NCBI GenBank assembly: GCA_030613045.1
Contig: JAUWMS010000144.1
Location: 1 to 6,620 of the forward strand
Source of the DNA: Candidatus Latescibacterota bacterium
GTDB taxonomy: Bacteria; Latescibacterota; 4484-107
Direction: 5' to 3'
Length of the DNA stretch: 6,620 bases
The stretch's first letter is position 1. The number at the start of each line of letters is the position of its first letter. The position numbers were made by a program, and so were the translations under genes. This document shows, piece after piece, positions 6,494 through 6,620 of the stretch. The notes under the pieces are model-generated. The model had not been told where the DNA came from. It made no database searches and saw only the letters and a program-made list of their open reading frames with translations.

Positions 6494-6531
6494 AGAAGTC
6501 AGGAATCAGAAGTCAGAAGTCAGAAGTCAGA
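6494..6531. repeat. Heptanucleotide tandem repeat (AGAAGTC-type)
   Basis: Units of 7 bp begin at 6494, 6501, 6508, 6515 and 6522: four exact AGAAGTC copies, one variant (AGGAATC), then a partial unit. The first unit is only about 19 nt from the PHP start codon, so the array lies in the untranslated leader or promoter region of that gene. Confidence 0.9.
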
Positions 6532-6553
6532 ATTTGGGGTTGGCTGGCCCCCG

Positions 6554-6595
6554 ATCCCTTTATCCTTTATCCTTTATCCCTTATCCCTTATCCCT
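6554..6595. repeat. Heptanucleotide tandem repeat (TATCCYT-type)
   Basis: Six 7-bp units begin at 6554, 6561, 6568, 6575, 6582 and 6589: one ATCCCTT, two TATCCTT and three TATCCCT. The change from one variant to the other partway along suggests local duplication of units. It is separated from the AGAAGTC array by about 22 bp that includes a GGGG...CCCCC stretch. I see no clear promoter for the PHP gene between or within these arrays. Confidence 0.9.
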
Positions 6596-6620
6596 TCCAC
6601 TCCCAACTCCAGCACGCGAT

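Overview
The window reads as a piece of bacterial chromosome with about 50-60% GC, most likely from an anaerobic Desulfobacterota (deltaproteobacterium) or a close relative. That placement is an inference from the style of the radical SAM protein, the L,D-transpeptidase with NTF2-like tail, and the abundance of short dispersed repeats; no marker gene is present to prove it. Four protein genes are convincing. There are no rRNA, tRNA or CRISPR features.

Layout from left to right. Positions 1-150 hold a heptanucleotide tandem repeat and a weak stem-loop. Positions 151-2351 carry a two-gene minus-strand unit: an exported L,D-transpeptidase (YkuD fold) with two tandem NTF2-like domains, followed by a single-pass membrane protein of unknown function whose longest reading frame overlaps the transpeptidase end. 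Directly upstream of the transpeptidase sits a 134-bp miniature inverted-repeat element. Positions 2562-3041 are non-coding and lead to a good sigma70-type promoter (3042-3070) that drives a lone radical SAM gene with an N-terminal B12-binding-like domain (3109-4593, plus strand, GTG start).

The 595-bp gap between the radical SAM gene and the next gene is unusually structured. It contains four short GTCCC...GGGAC hairpins arranged as two head-to-head pairs, a second copy of the miniature element placed between the pairs, and a 33-bp direct repeat. The last gene (5189-6475, minus strand) encodes a PHP-family metallohydrolase with an intact set of metal-binding motifs. Its upstream region (6494-6595) consists largely of two further heptanucleotide repeat arrays.

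The two minus-strand genes at the left plausibly act together at the cell envelope (peptidoglycan cross-linking or protein attachment). The radical SAM gene and the PHP gene converge and look like independent single-gene units. I did not find an obvious new defence, biosynthetic or mobile system. The most notable signals are the layered repeats: nested inverted elements and three separate 7-bp repeat arrays in 6.6 kb.
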